Origin: Prevotella sp.
GTDB taxonomy: Bacteria > Bacteroidota > Bacteroidia > Bacteroidales > Bacteroidaceae
Length of the DNA: 51,304 nt
Assembly: GCA_016901395.1 (NCBI GenBank)
Contig: JAEAMQ010000098.1
Span: forward strand, 1-51,304
Reading direction: 5' to 3'
Part shown: positions 1 to 8,345 of the stretch, piece after piece
Layout: each line of letters opens with the position of its first letter
How positions within the stretch are numbered: position 1 is the first letter of the stretch
Made by a program: the position numbers and the translations under genes
The notes under the pieces: generated by a model
What the model was told of the DNA's origin: nothing
The model's database searches: none
Seen by the model: the letters and a program-made list of their open reading frames with translations, nothing else

Positions 1-84
1 CTCGAACTTCATTCTGTTATCGAAACCGCCAAGAAGCACAACAAAACTCCATATCATGCGATTCAAGCCTTATTTGAGGCTTGA
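1..84 (+). CDS. C-terminal fragment of an unidentified protein (possibly a transposase)
   Basis: An open frame enters from the left edge and stops at TGA 82-84. Its last 27 residues include IETAKKHNKTPYHAIQALF. The helical, lysine-rich tail with an HAIQALF-type ending reminds me of the C-termini of some IS transposases, but this is too short to assign. It converges on the lipoprotein gene that ends at 124. The integrase remnant nearby fits a mobile-element origin. The true start lies outside the window. Confidence 0.35.
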   Translation, partial: LELHSVIETAKKHNKTPYHAIQALFEA

Positions 85-123
85 TGAAGTGACATATCCT
101 GTATACCGATTACCGCTGAATAG

Positions 124-1029
124 TTACAATTTGACTAACACATAATTCTTTTGAAAAGATTCAGCGCTTAAAGTACTAGGATAACTAACATGCCCATTAT
201 AAGATACTGGCGGATTCTTAAATCTGTCGTATGATTTTGATAGTTCATTTTGTTTTTTGCATATAACAGCAAATGGTCTACTCACAACAGATTCTGAGAC
301 TTCTACTCCAATTTTAAATTTTACAGTGCTTACTTTTGAAAAATCATTTTTGGAGTCATGGTAATTGCCAAGATATGTAGCATAATCTTCCCAATGTGCG
401 AACTCAGTATTGAAGGATTCTACATAAATCATTTTATCGCCTGAAATTTTATAGACAGCTAATTGAGGTAATTTAGGTTCAAGGTTTGTTGATTTTACTA
501 ACATAGTAGCCGTTACGTATTTTTTTCCTCGGTCTGCATCTCTGTAAGACCATTCATCAGAGCGATAATCAAAGGTATATATTTTACCAATTGCCAATCC
601 GATGATAGTTATTGTGTTATAATCAATTTTGAAGGCAGTAGAGGGTGTTATGGCTTTGAATCCAAGAGCTTTTATACGCTCCTGTTCTTTTCGGATTTCT
701 TCTTTCTTTTGATTGATAGTTGCTACTAAGCCATCGCATGCCTTAGACTCATTTGAAATAGGGAAATATTTTTTGAGTTCCGTAATTTCTTTGAGTGCTT
801 CTTCCAATTTACCATCTCCAACAAGAGATTGTACTTTAGCTAATCTTTGGTCAGCTGGGAAACGTAGTATCTTGATACTATCGCCTTGCGCCTTTATGAG
901 TGTGTTATTTTGTGCGAGCACCTTTTGCAACGAATCCACTCGCGCAACTTCTGCGTCATATTTCTTTTGGTCAATGCCACAACTGGTTAGCAATGCCAAC
1001 GCAACTAAAATAATACCGACATGTTTCAT
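124..1029 (-). CDS. Hypothetical lipoprotein with N-terminal coiled coil
   Basis: 301 residues. A type II signal peptide with lipobox LTSC (Cys17) is followed by a heptad-like helical region (about 20-60, ARVDSLQKVLAQNNTLIKAQ) and a second charged helical stretch (about 75-125, rich in K/E). The C-terminal half is beta-rich (about 130-300) and I do not recognise it. The protein should be anchored by lipid in the inner or outer membrane, facing the periplasm or the surface. The gene is clearly more AT-rich than the downstream chromosomal genes and sits between a possible transposase tail and a broken integrase, which suggests accessory DNA. There is no obvious operon partner. Function unknown. 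Confidence 0.75.
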   Translation of the reverse strand: MKHVGIILVALALLTSCGIDQKKYDAEVARVDSLQKVLAQNNTLIKAQGDSIKILRFPADQRLAKVQSLVGDGKLEEALKEITELKKYFPISNESKACDGLVATINQKKEEIRKEQERIKALGFKAITPSTAFKIDYNTITIIGLAIGKIYTFDYRSDEWSYRDADRGKKYVTATMLVKSTNLEPKLPQLAVYKISGDKMIYVESFNTEFAHWEDYATYLGNYHDSKNDFSKVSTVKFKIGVEVSESVVSRPFAVICKKQNELSKSYDRFKNPPVSYNGHVSYPSTLSAESFQKNYVLVKL

Positions 1030-1213
1030 TGAGTCGTAATTTTGTATTTAGAATTATAATCTTCTTTTTATAGATCTCTTTTGCATTATCTGAGACACAG
1101 GATTGACCTCAACTACTTCTCATGCTTATGCAGCTTCTATTTCTATAGTATAGATATAGGAGGTTGTATTTTATTATTCAGATAAAAATAGGCCATCCTT
1201 TTCGAGTACAAAA

Positions 1214-1600
1214 TTACATAATTCTATTGGTTATCATGCAGATATTGCCTTTATTTTCACTCAATCTCGCACTTTTCTCTATGAGTCTGTTCATCTCCCT
1301 AGAAAATCTTGCTATTCGTGATTTGAGCATAAAATTGTGCTGGCAATGGAGGAATGTCCTATCATTTTGGCAATACTCTCAATCGGTATGCCTGCCTTCA
1401 AAGTCAGGGTACCGAAAGAATGGCGGGCTACATGTGCGGTCAAGGGAATGGCAGTCCCAGCTCTCAGTTGCAGGGCTTTCAGGAGAAAACGATAGATCTC
1501 GTAGTTGGGAACCGGTAAAAGCATGTTCTGTTCTTCCGAACGATATGTATCAAGTAGAGCAAAGACTTGGAGCAGATGCTTTACCCGTCGAGACACTTGA
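1214..1600 (-). pseudogene. Tyrosine recombinase (integrase), frameshifted C-terminal remnant
   Basis: From about 1596 downward the minus strand encodes the C-terminal catalytic half of a Bacteroidetes-type tyrosine recombinase, including HVARHSFGTLTLKAGIPIES (H-x-x-R box) and KMIGHSSIAST (His box). The frame then breaks. The expected catalytic-tyrosine segment QFYAQITNSKI is read in the +1 frame, and SREMNRLIEKSARLSEN in the +2 frame, ending at TAA 1214-1216. Two frameshifts therefore bracket the tyrosine. The N-terminal SAM-like domain and the first catalytic Arg are missing upstream of about 1600. The first in-frame start codon is only a GTG. This is a dead integrase, a scar of a former mobile element. 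Confidence 0.8.
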
Positions 1601-1669
1601 CATAAGTTTCACTTCGGGGTGTTTCAAGGCTTTTTGCTTATCGAGTATCTTTTACCTGACCATACCCGG

Positions 1670-1716
1670 CTGTCCAAAAAAAAATCGTATATAGATGAAC
1701 TATGTTTTTCGGACAG
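1670..1716. repeat. Short inverted repeat between the integrase remnant and the TraB/GumN gene
   Basis: CTGTCCAAAAA at 1670-1680 is the near reverse complement of TTTTTCGGACAG at 1705-1716, leaving a 24-nt loop. It could act as a terminator for the minus-strand gene ending at 1760, or be a terminal repeat left by an inserted element. A further GGACAG lies at about 1740. Confidence 0.4.
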
Positions 1717-1759
1717 TAGTAGATGAGAATTCGTCTGACGGACAGCAATAATACTTGAA

Positions 1760-2671
1760 CTATTTCACGCCTTCCACAGTATATCCTAGGTTTCTCAGGC
1801 CTTGCAACACGCCCTTGTTGCCTGGCAGATGGCCCGCTCCCACGACGAAGAAAGTGGGCTTGTCGCTCATGATAGCCGGCATCTTCTTGAGCCAGTTGGC
1901 GTTGCGGTTGTCGATGATGATGGCATCTTCCTCGGGGGTGGAGTCGCAGGAGTCGTTGATCTTTTCGTCCATCGCCTTTTTCACGGTGGCGAGGTCTTGT
2001 GCGCGGTAGGCTTTCAGGATGGCTTCGTTCATGTTCTCGCTCCAATCCAGATGACCGATATAGCACATCAGGAGTTCGACCTGACGAGACAGCGTGGTAC
2101 TTTTGAATAGGGCTTCGGTCTGATAGGCCACGGTTTCAAATCCACCCACGGGCTTGCCTTTCTGCTTGGCGTCGTCGAGGAAATATCTGTCGAAGGGTTT
2201 TGTCGGGTCGAAAGCACTGGGATGTTTCATCATGTAGTTGATGATGGTGAGCTGGGTGACGATGCCCAAGGGTAGCATGCGGCCCATCTGGGCCTCCAGC
2301 ATGGGGTTGTTGAGGTCGGTGGTAAGGATGGAACGCAGTCCCTCGTTGAGCTTCTCATATTGCTCGGCGGTGAGAATGTCTTTCAGATGCTTGCCGTCGG
2401 GCAGCATCATGGCTGTCTGCAGATAGGCGATGCTGTCGGGATTGAGCATGTTGTCGAACGACAGTTCGCCGTAGGCCTGTGCGGTGGCATCCATCGCCTC
2501 GTGCACGCCGGGGATACTGTCTACAAAGGTTACGCTAATCAGATGGTGAGAGCCGACGATGTAAGACGGCCGTTCGAGTCCGTTGCCCGATATGCGATAC
2601 AACAGTTGTGCGTTGGCTCCGAGGGTGCAGAGGCACGAGAGGAGCAGCAGGGAGAGAAGTTTTTTTGTCAT
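1760..2671 (-). CDS. TraB/GumN family protein, exported
   Basis: 303 residues. An N-terminal signal peptide (about 1-21, cleavage probably after ANA) is followed by the TraB/GumN fold. The family GSHH motif is at about residues 41-44 (YIVGSHH), and a C-terminal GAGHLPGNKGV segment carries the second conserved histidine. The family is thought to be metal-dependent and to act on erythromycin-like esters or peptides, but the substrate of most members, including this one, is unknown. The product should be periplasmic or outer-membrane associated. It lies 48 nt downstream of a four-TM protein and an ECF sigma factor on the same strand and is probably their operon partner. Confidence 0.85.
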   Translation of the reverse strand: MTKKLLSLLLLSCLCTLGANAQLLYRISGNGLERPSYIVGSHHLISVTFVDSIPGVHEAMDATAQAYGELSFDNMLNPDSIAYLQTAMMLPDGKHLKDILTAEQYEKLNEGLRSILTTDLNNPMLEAQMGRMLPLGIVTQLTIINYMMKHPSAFDPTKPFDRYFLDDAKQKGKPVGGFETVAYQTEALFKSTTLSRQVELLMCYIGHLDWSENMNEAILKAYRAQDLATVKKAMDEKINDSCDSTPEEDAIIIDNRNANWLKKMPAIMSDKPTFFVVGAGHLPGNKGVLQGLRNLGYTVEGVK

Positions 2672-2719
2672 GGGTGTAAATGTTTATGAGGTTGTTGTTT
2701 TATCAATGATTGGCTCCTT

Positions 2720-3328
2720 TCACTTGGATTCTTGGGTCAAATCGTCAATTTGATGGATAATCTCGCTGTTGATGCGCTGCATCTTAAGGTAGGTGCGGAT
2801 ACTGATGAACGTTCCGATAATAAATCCTACGATGAAAGAGCCGATGAGTAACGATGCTGACATCTCATGGTAGACCGGTACATGGCGCTGGATTCCGTCA
2901 TTGATTTCATAGAACAGCCATACAAACCACAGCACGAGGAACAGGTTGCTCACGACGAAGTAGTGTTTGCGCAGGGTGCGTTGCCGCAACATCTGTCGCA
3001 AAACATCCACCAGATTGCCGCCCGAGAAGTCTTGATTTCGATACCTGTTGATATAGGCGGTGGTGAAAACACATACGGACAGAAACACGATGGTGCCGAT
3101 GAAAAATGTCCACGACAAGTCGAACAAATGGCGAAGATAGACGAAATCGAGAAATACAAAGGGCAGGATGATGTAGGTAATCCACGTGTATCGACGCAGA
3201 AATGACATCTTCGAGAGCATCGATTGGCGTATGAGCTGGTCGTTGACGATGGTCTGGGTTTCGAGTTTGGTATTGAGAAGCTGGAGTTGCTGGCGCATTT
3301 CTTCCCATTCCTGATGCTGATTTTCCAT
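2720..3328 (-). CDS. Four-TM membrane protein, possible anti-sigma factor
   Basis: 202 residues. A soluble, helical N-terminus (1-45) is followed by four predicted membrane segments (about 49-65, 72-92, 125-142 and 155-178) and a short charged tail. It has no recognisable catalytic motif. It follows the ECF sigma gene with a 12-nt gap, so the two are almost certainly co-transcribed and probably translationally coupled. By position it is the likely negative regulator of that sigma factor: in Bacteroidetes, membrane proteins encoded just after an ECF sigma often have this role. That function is inferred from position, not from a ZAS or FecR motif, neither of which I see. Confidence 0.7.
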   Translation of the reverse strand: MENQHQEWEEMRQQLQLLNTKLETQTIVNDQLIRQSMLSKMSFLRRYTWITYIILPFVFLDFVYLRHLFDLSWTFFIGTIVFLSVCVFTTAYINRYRNQDFSGGNLVDVLRQMLRQRTLRKHYFVVSNLFLVLWFVWLFYEINDGIQRHVPVYHEMSASLLIGSFIVGFIIGTFISIRTYLKMQRINSEIIHQIDDLTQESK

Positions 3329-3340
3329 TGTTTTTGCCGT

Positions 3341-3826
3341 TTAATCGTTAGACATTTGCTTGAGCTGCTCCTTAATCCGATAAAGACGCACGGACACGTT
3401 CTTGGCCGATATGCCCACCACCTGTCCTATCTCCTCATAGCTCATGTTCTCAAGCCAGAGCAGGATGATAGCCCGGTCGAAGGGCCCCAGGCACCCGATG
3501 CGGCGGTTGAGCATCTGGATCTGACGACTGTCGGCATCCTGATCTTCAAAGAGATTGATGTCGAGCGACAACGGGACGGTACTACGCTTGGGCTCCTTGC
3601 GGTCGGCCGAGATACAGGTGTTGAGGCTCACGCGGTAGATCCAGGTACGTGCGGAGCTTCGTTCCTGAAACGACGGAAGTCCTTTCCAAAGGTTGATGAG
3701 TACTTCCTGGAACAGGTCGTTTACCTCTCCCTCGTCTTTGGAGAACATGTAGCACACGGTGTAGATGGTGTTCTTGTGCTCTCGGACGAGGCTCGCAAAT
3801 CGTTGTTCGTCGTCTGTTGTTTTCAT
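3341..3826 (-). CDS. ECF-type RNA polymerase sigma factor
   Basis: 161 residues, the usual length for an ECF sigma. Region 2 is recognisable from about 10-75 (VCYMFSKDEGEVNDLFQEVL, then RTWIYRVSLNTCISADR). Region 4 spans about 105-160 and contains a helix-turn-helix (MSYEEIGQVVGISAKNVSVR). It recruits RNA polymerase core to a small regulon. It is first in a minus-strand group with the membrane protein and the TraB/GumN gene. Autoregulation is common in such units, but I could not identify the promoter. Confidence 0.92.
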   Translation of the reverse strand: MKTTDDEQRFASLVREHKNTIYTVCYMFSKDEGEVNDLFQEVLINLWKGLPSFQERSSARTWIYRVSLNTCISADRKEPKRSTVPLSLDINLFEDQDADSRQIQMLNRRIGCLGPFDRAIILLWLENMSYEEIGQVVGISAKNVSVRLYRIKEQLKQMSND

Positions 3827-3918
3827 CTCTTTTCCGGATTAAGTTCATTCATTAGACGCAAGCTTACTGGGATTTACTACAGAAAAAACCATATTTTTTG
3901 AAAGGAAACCGATTTTAT

Positions 3919-3964
3919 AAAAAAAATACATCAGACATGAGGTTGCTGGCCTATCCTGATGTAT
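3919..3964 (-). terminator. Rho-independent terminator of the ATPase/TOPRIM operon
   Basis: A 9-bp stem is formed by ATACATCAG (3926-3934) and CTGATGTAT (3956-3964). Read on the minus strand it is followed by a U-run from the A-tract at 3919-3926. It lies 33 nt past the stop of the DUF4435 gene. Confidence 0.8.
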
Positions 3965-3996
3965 ATGTGAGGGGGTGCGTTGATATGGATGAATAT

Positions 3997-5079
3997 TTAG
4001 TGCTGTTGTATGGCCGGAGGAGTGGAGTGCTGCGGCATGGCTGCGGTCGACACCTTCGGCTGGGGCATAGTCTCTGAAAAATCAAGACTCTGCATGAAAC
4101 CAGTGAGATCGGCCTTGATGTCTATAAACTGCTCGGAGCGCATGAAGCCCGAATTTTTTTTCAGCATCGGCACGATGTCTTCCAAGCTATTGGTGTAGCA
4201 GGAGAGCTCGTTGCGACGCTGGGTGCCATGCACGCTCTCACGGTAGATCTCGTTTTCCCGCTCCCTGATGAGCTTCTCGCAAATCTTCGACAACATCGGT
4301 ACCACGACCTTATCGAATAGGTGATGGCCCTGAATGTATAGATAAGTGGTGGTGGGTGTCACGCCTAAGTCGTAGAGATCCTGCTTCACCTGTTGGTAAC
4401 TCTGGTGGGCATCAGGATTCTGACGTTGTAGCTGTTCCACCTTTTTACCCACCTTGCGTCGTAGATTTTGAATGATTTCTTCAGAGTTGTTCGGAGTGAA
4501 ATTGCCCGTCTCGATAGTCTTCAGAAAGTCGGTGATGGTGAATTTGTTGTAATTAGGTGTGCGGTAATACCATATACTCCATACAAACAAGGGGAAGATA
4601 GCCTCCGAGAAATCACTCAGAAACTGTTCGAAGTCGAAGATGGCATGGTCGTTGAGCGTTACGGCGACACACACGTCGTGTAGTGACGGTGCATAACACT
4701 GCATGTTTTCGATGGCGTAGGCGTAGGTGTGGAAGATGTAAGGATTGTTTGTCACCTCTTTCGACGTGGGTGTGGCCCCCTGCTCCAGATAGTCGTAGTC
4801 GGCATCGACGCAGGCAATCATGCTTTGGCCCACCTTATTGGAGAGCAACTGCATGAGCACAGCTTTCTTGCCCCGTTCCAATCGTTGAACGCGAGTGGGA
4901 AGCATTACCTCGAAGTAAACCCTGTCGTTTTCAAACTGAGAAAGGATTTGTCGCCAGAAGAACACGTCGTCGTAGCTCTCGACGTATGCCACAATCTTAT
5001 GTCGTGAACTCTTGGAATTGAGTTTGTTGGCAGCCTCGAAATAAGTAGATGTCAGGTTGTCGCGAAGTCGTTTGCCCAT
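3997..5079 (-). CDS. DUF4435/TOPRIM-domain protein, partner of AAA ATPase
   Basis: 360 residues. The N-terminal third has a TOPRIM-like layout: a strand with a conserved Glu (VAYVES, Glu34) and, after the next fold units, a strand ending in the acidic triad of ACVDADYDY (Asp92, Asp94, Asp96). This matches DUF4435 (OLD/AriB-like TOPRIM). TOPRIM nucleases use these acidic residues to bind metal. The remainder (about 120-330) is helical, and the last 30 residues are a Pro/Gln/Thr-rich tail. It begins 10 nt after the stop of an ABC-type ATPase gene, so the two form a transcription unit ending at the terminator 3919-3964. PARIS defence systems have the same order: ATPase AriA, then TOPRIM AriB. 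A nuclease role is inferred; the pair might also serve a housekeeping function. Confidence 0.8.
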   Translation of the reverse strand: MGKRLRDNLTSTYFEAANKLNSKSSRHKIVAYVESYDDVFFWRQILSQFENDRVYFEVMLPTRVQRLERGKKAVLMQLLSNKVGQSMIACVDADYDYLEQGATPTSKEVTNNPYIFHTYAYAIENMQCYAPSLHDVCVAVTLNDHAIFDFEQFLSDFSEAIFPLFVWSIWYYRTPNYNKFTITDFLKTIETGNFTPNNSEEIIQNLRRKVGKKVEQLQRQNPDAHQSYQQVKQDLYDLGVTPTTTYLYIQGHHLFDKVVVPMLSKICEKLIRERENEIYRESVHGTQRRNELSCYTNSLEDIVPMLKKNSGFMRSEQFIDIKADLTGFMQSLDFSETMPQPKVSTAAMPQHSTPPAIQQH

Positions 5080-5089
5080 AGTTGTCGGT

Positions 5090-5911
5090 TTATTCCTGAT
5101 CGGTGATATCGGTAACTTCGGTCACCTTGTCTACCCATCCGTTCATGATGACGGCTGGGCTGTGAGTGGTAAGAATGATCTGTACGTTCGGGTTGAGTTC
5201 CAGAATAAGGTCGATAAGCTGTGATTGCCAGTCGACATGAAGGCTCACCTCGGGCTCGTCCATGAAGAGCACGTAGTTCTTGTTGTCCTCGACGAGCACG
5301 GTAAGCAGGATGGAGAGTATCTGTTTTTCGCCGCTCGACAGCTGATAGGGTACAAGAGTCTCGCCGATTTGAGAGAAACGTATCTCGTTTTCGGTACGGA
5401 TGATTTTCTTTCCGGTATCGGCAAAGAGCTGGTCGATGAAGTCCTGGAATTTCTTCTTAGGCTCAGAAATCTGTTGTGCCCTCATGGCTGCATCAGGTGT
5501 TCCACTCTGCAATGCCTCGATAATACGGTTGCCAATGTTCACCTGATAGTCGAGATACTTGCGTTGTAGCTGGAACAATTGCCAGTCAAGCTCGGTCACC
5601 AACGACAGATCCATCTTGCTCATTGTGTCTGAATTCATCAGCGGACGGTCGAAACTGCGGATGATATCGTATCTGATCCACTTGGCATCCTCGGGCTCCA
5701 CCTTCAGCCTTACGCCTCGGAGCATGTGGCTGGGGAACTCTCCTTCAGCCGAAAGTCCTTTAATCACCTTATTTAATATGGTCGATTTGCCCACACCATT
5801 GATACCACTCAGGATGTTGACCTGGCGGTCAAGGTCCCAGATGATGTGCTTCTTGCCGCTCCAGAGCGATTCAATCTCGATCTGTTTGATGTATTCTGCG
5901 TATTTTTGCAT
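5090..5911 (-). CDS. ABC/AAA-type ATPase (OLD/AriA-like), compact
   Basis: 273 residues. Walker A GINGVGKST (36-44), ABC signature LSSGEKQ (about 191-197), Walker B YVLFMDEPEVS (about 213-223) and the H-loop TTHSPAVI (about 247-254) are all present, so the ATPase should be active. The segment between Walker A and the signature is only about 145 residues. The long coiled-coil/dimerisation insertions of typical OLD or AriA proteins are therefore reduced. It is the first gene of the pair with the DUF4435 protein (10-nt spacing). In the PARIS/OLD classes such ATPases sense a trigger and control a TOPRIM nuclease. That role is inference here. Confidence 0.88.
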   Translation of the reverse strand: MQKYAEYIKQIEIESLWSGKKHIIWDLDRQVNILSGINGVGKSTILNKVIKGLSAEGEFPSHMLRGVRLKVEPEDAKWIRYDIIRSFDRPLMNSDTMSKMDLSLVTELDWQLFQLQRKYLDYQVNIGNRIIEALQSGTPDAAMRAQQISEPKKKFQDFIDQLFADTGKKIIRTENEIRFSQIGETLVPYQLSSGEKQILSILLTVLVEDNKNYVLFMDEPEVSLHVDWQSQLIDLILELNPNVQIILTTHSPAVIMNGWVDKVTEVTDITDQE

Positions 5912-5987
5912 AATTACGGAGGTTCTTGGTTATTGGCAAAAATAGCAAAAAAACTTCATTCCGCAACCGTTCTATTCAATTAATTCG

Positions 5988-5995
5988 TAACTTTG
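5988..5995 (+). promoter_or_regulatory. Bacteroidetes -7 element for the DMT transporter gene
   Basis: TAACTTTG matches the TAnnTTTG -7 consensus and lies 26 nt before the ATG at 6022. No convincing -33 TTTG was found. Confidence 0.6.
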
Positions 5996-6021
5996 TAACG
6001 TTTTTTAGATGAATAGGTAAA

Positions 6022-6930
6022 ATGGATAACAACAAACCGCTCAAGGCTCATCTGAGTATGTTCACTGCCGAAGCCATCTGGGGACTTATGGCCCCGCTGG
6101 GCAAAGATGCCATGAACAATGGCGTGGATGGCATTTCGATGGTGTCTTTCAGAGTAGCAGGTGCAGCCGCATTGTTTTGGATTGCCTCTCTTTTTATCAA
6201 GCGCGAGCGGGTGGAGAAGCACGACATTCTGCTTTTTGCAGGTGCCGCTTTGCTCGGCATTGTGTTCAACCAGTGTCTTTATACCATAGGATTGAGTTTC
6301 ACATCGCCCATCAATTCGAGTATCGTCACCACGTCAATGCCTATCTTCGCAATGATACTCTCATTCTTTATTCTGCGGGAACCCATCACCGTGAAGAAGG
6401 CTTCGGGTGTGCTTATCGGCTGTCTCGGTGCGGTAATCCTTATTCTTACGAGCATGAGTGCGGCCAACAGCAAGGTCGGTGACATCCGCGGCGACCTGAT
6501 GTGCATGGGTGCGCAGCTATCGTTTGCGCTCTATCTGTCGGTATTTAACAAGTTGATCAAGAAGTATAACGTAGTGACGGTGAACAAATGGATGTTTGCC
6601 TGGGCCACGGTGTTTATCGTTCCTTTCACCTTCGGGCATGTGGCCGCACTGCCGTGGGCTGACATTCCCACGAAGACCTGGCTCGAAACAGGCTATGTCG
6701 TGGCCTTTGGCACATTTGTGAGCTATCTGCTCTCCATCATCGGACAGCATGTCCTGCGTCCCACAGTGGTCAGTGTGTACAACTATGTACAGCCTATCGT
6801 GTCGGTTTCGGTAAGTATTCTCACGGGCCTTGGGGTGTTCACATGGCCGCAGGGCATCGCCATCATCCTGGTGTTCTCGGGAGTCTGGCTGGTCATCAAG
6901 TCGAAGTCTAAACGCGACCTTGCCCGCTAA
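6022..6930 (+). CDS. DMT-superfamily EamA-type transporter
   Basis: 302 residues with ten predicted membrane helices arranged as two EamA repeats (about 8-140 and 155-295). Typical features are AEAIWGLMAPLGK in helix 1 and TSPINSSIVTTSMPIF in helix 3. The family exports metabolites or amino acids across the inner membrane. The substrate cannot be read from sequence. The gene has its own promoter and is divergent from the ATPase/TOPRIM operon. metY lies about 100 nt downstream with a separate promoter, so a link to sulfur amino acids is possible but unproven. Confidence 0.9.
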   Translation: MDNNKPLKAHLSMFTAEAIWGLMAPLGKDAMNNGVDGISMVSFRVAGAAALFWIASLFIKRERVEKHDILLFAGAALLGIVFNQCLYTIGLSFTSPINSSIVTTSMPIFAMILSFFILREPITVKKASGVLIGCLGAVILILTSMSAANSKVGDIRGDLMCMGAQLSFALYLSVFNKLIKKYNVVTVNKWMFAWATVFIVPFTFGHVAALPWADIPTKTWLETGYVVAFGTFVSYLLSIIGQHVLRPTVVSVYNYVQPIVSVSVSILTGLGVFTWPQGIAIILVFSGVWLVIKSKSKRDLAR

Positions 6931-6993
6931 ATACCACAAACATGGTATGTGATATGCCCCAAATGTGTTATTTCGTGATAGGATTTTTACCCG

Positions 6994-7001
6994 TAACTTT
7001 G
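6994..7001 (+). promoter_or_regulatory. -7 element for metY
   Basis: TAACTTTG, 34 nt before the metY start codon. It shows that metY has its own promoter. Confidence 0.6.
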
Positions 7002-7035
7002 CAACATGATTAGTAACAATTAAAATATTACGATT

Positions 7036-8331
7036 ATGGGAAAAGAACAGAAACTTCATTTCGAGACATTGCAACTCCATGTAGGCCAAGAGAAGGCCGA
7101 CCCCACGACAGATGCGAGGGCCGTGCCTATCTACCAAACTACGTCGTATGTGTTCCACAACTCGCAGCACGCTTCCGACCGTTTCCACCTGAAGGATGCC
7201 GGAAATATCTATGGTCGACTCACCAACTCCACGCAGGGCGTGTTTGAGGATCGCGTAGCCGCCTTGGAAGGAGGTGTGGGAGCCTTGGCCGTAGCCTCTG
7301 GAGCAGCTGCCGTGACCTATGCCATCACCAACATTGCTTTTGCTGGAGACCATGTAGTGGCGAGCAAGACCATCTATGGTGGCACCTACAACTTGCTGGC
7401 TCACACTCTGACTAAGTATGGTATTGAGTCCACTTTCGTAGACCCCGACAACTATGAAGAGATAGAGGCCGCTATACGTCCCAACACCAAGATGGTGTAT
7501 ATCGAGACGCTCGGCAACCCTAACTCCAATATTTCGGATATTGAGCGCAGTGCCGACATTGCCCATCGCCATGGCATTCCATTGCTCATCGACAATACCT
7601 TTGGCACGCCGTTCCTCATCCGTCCCATCGAGCACGGAGCCGACATAGTGGTTCATTCTGCCACGAAGTTTATCGGTGGACACGGCAGCTCGCTCGGCGG
7701 CGTCATCGTAGACGGTGGTACGTTCGACTGGATGAAGAGCGATAAGTTCCCCGGTTTCACCGAACCCGACGAGTCATATCATGGAGTGAAGTTTGGCGAG
7801 GTGCCTGCACCGTTTGCCACCCGCGTACGTGCCTTGCTGCTTCGCGATGAGGGTGCTGCCATCTCCCCGTTCAATGCATGGGTGCTCCTGCAGGGCTTGG
7901 AGACCTTGTCGCTGCGTGTGGAGCGTCACGTCTTCAACACCTTGAAAGTGGTGGAATATCTGGAGCGTCAGCCACAGGTGAAGAAAATCAACCATCCGGT
8001 AGAGGCTTCTCACCCCAACCACGACCTCTATGAGCGCTATTTCCCCAATGGTGCAGGCTCCATCTTCACCTTTGAGATTGACGGAAGCGAGCAGAAGGCC
8101 TTCGAATTTATAGACCATCTCAAGATCTTCTCGTTGTTGGCCAACGTTGCCGACGTGAAGAGTCTGGTGATTCATCCGTTGAGCACCACCCACTCTGAGC
8201 TGAGTGTGAAGGAGGCTGCTGACCAGGGTATCTATCCGAACACCATCCGTCTAAGCATCGGCACTGAACATTTTGAGGATATCATCGCCGACCTTGACCA
8301 AGCGTTCGAGGCAGTAAAAAACATTGATTAA
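7036..8331 (+). CDS. metY: O-acetylhomoserine aminocarboxypropyltransferase (sulfhydrylase)
   Basis: 431 residues, the usual size of MetY and longer than the ~390 of MetB/MetC. It is a fold-type I PLP enzyme of the Cys/Met metabolism family. The PLP lysine is Lys211 in HSATKFIGGHG, the N-terminal FETLQLHVGQ is typical of MetY, and the phosphate-binding GGTYNL region is at about 116-121. It converts O-acetylhomoserine plus sulfide to homocysteine in the cytoplasm, i.e. direct sulfhydrylation in methionine synthesis. cysK follows on the same strand after a 222-nt repeat-bearing spacer, so the two sulfide-assimilating enzymes are neighbours. Confidence 0.93.
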   Translation: MGKEQKLHFETLQLHVGQEKADPTTDARAVPIYQTTSYVFHNSQHASDRFHLKDAGNIYGRLTNSTQGVFEDRVAALEGGVGALAVASGAAAVTYAITNIAFAGDHVVASKTIYGGTYNLLAHTLTKYGIESTFVDPDNYEEIEAAIRPNTKMVYIETLGNPNSNISDIERSADIAHRHGIPLLIDNTFGTPFLIRPIEHGADIVVHSATKFIGGHGSSLGGVIVDGGTFDWMKSDKFPGFTEPDESYHGVKFGEVPAPFATRVRALLLRDEGAAISPFNAWVLLQGLETLSLRVERHVFNTLKVVEYLERQPQVKKINHPVEASHPNHDLYERYFPNGAGSIFTFEIDGSEQKAFEFIDHLKIFSLLANVADVKSLVIHPLSTTHSELSVKEAADQGIYPNTIRLSIGTEHFEDIIADLDQAFEAVKNID

Positions 8332-8345
8332 TCTAATTTAATTGA

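Noticed and set aside
1638..2066. 142-residue minus-strand frame overlapping the TraB/GumN gene
   Set aside because: Arg-rich shadow translation of another frame; not part of the integrase remnant.
6517..7683. 388-residue minus-strand open frame across the DMT/metY junction
   Set aside because: It runs through two clear genes in reverse frame and shows no family motif.
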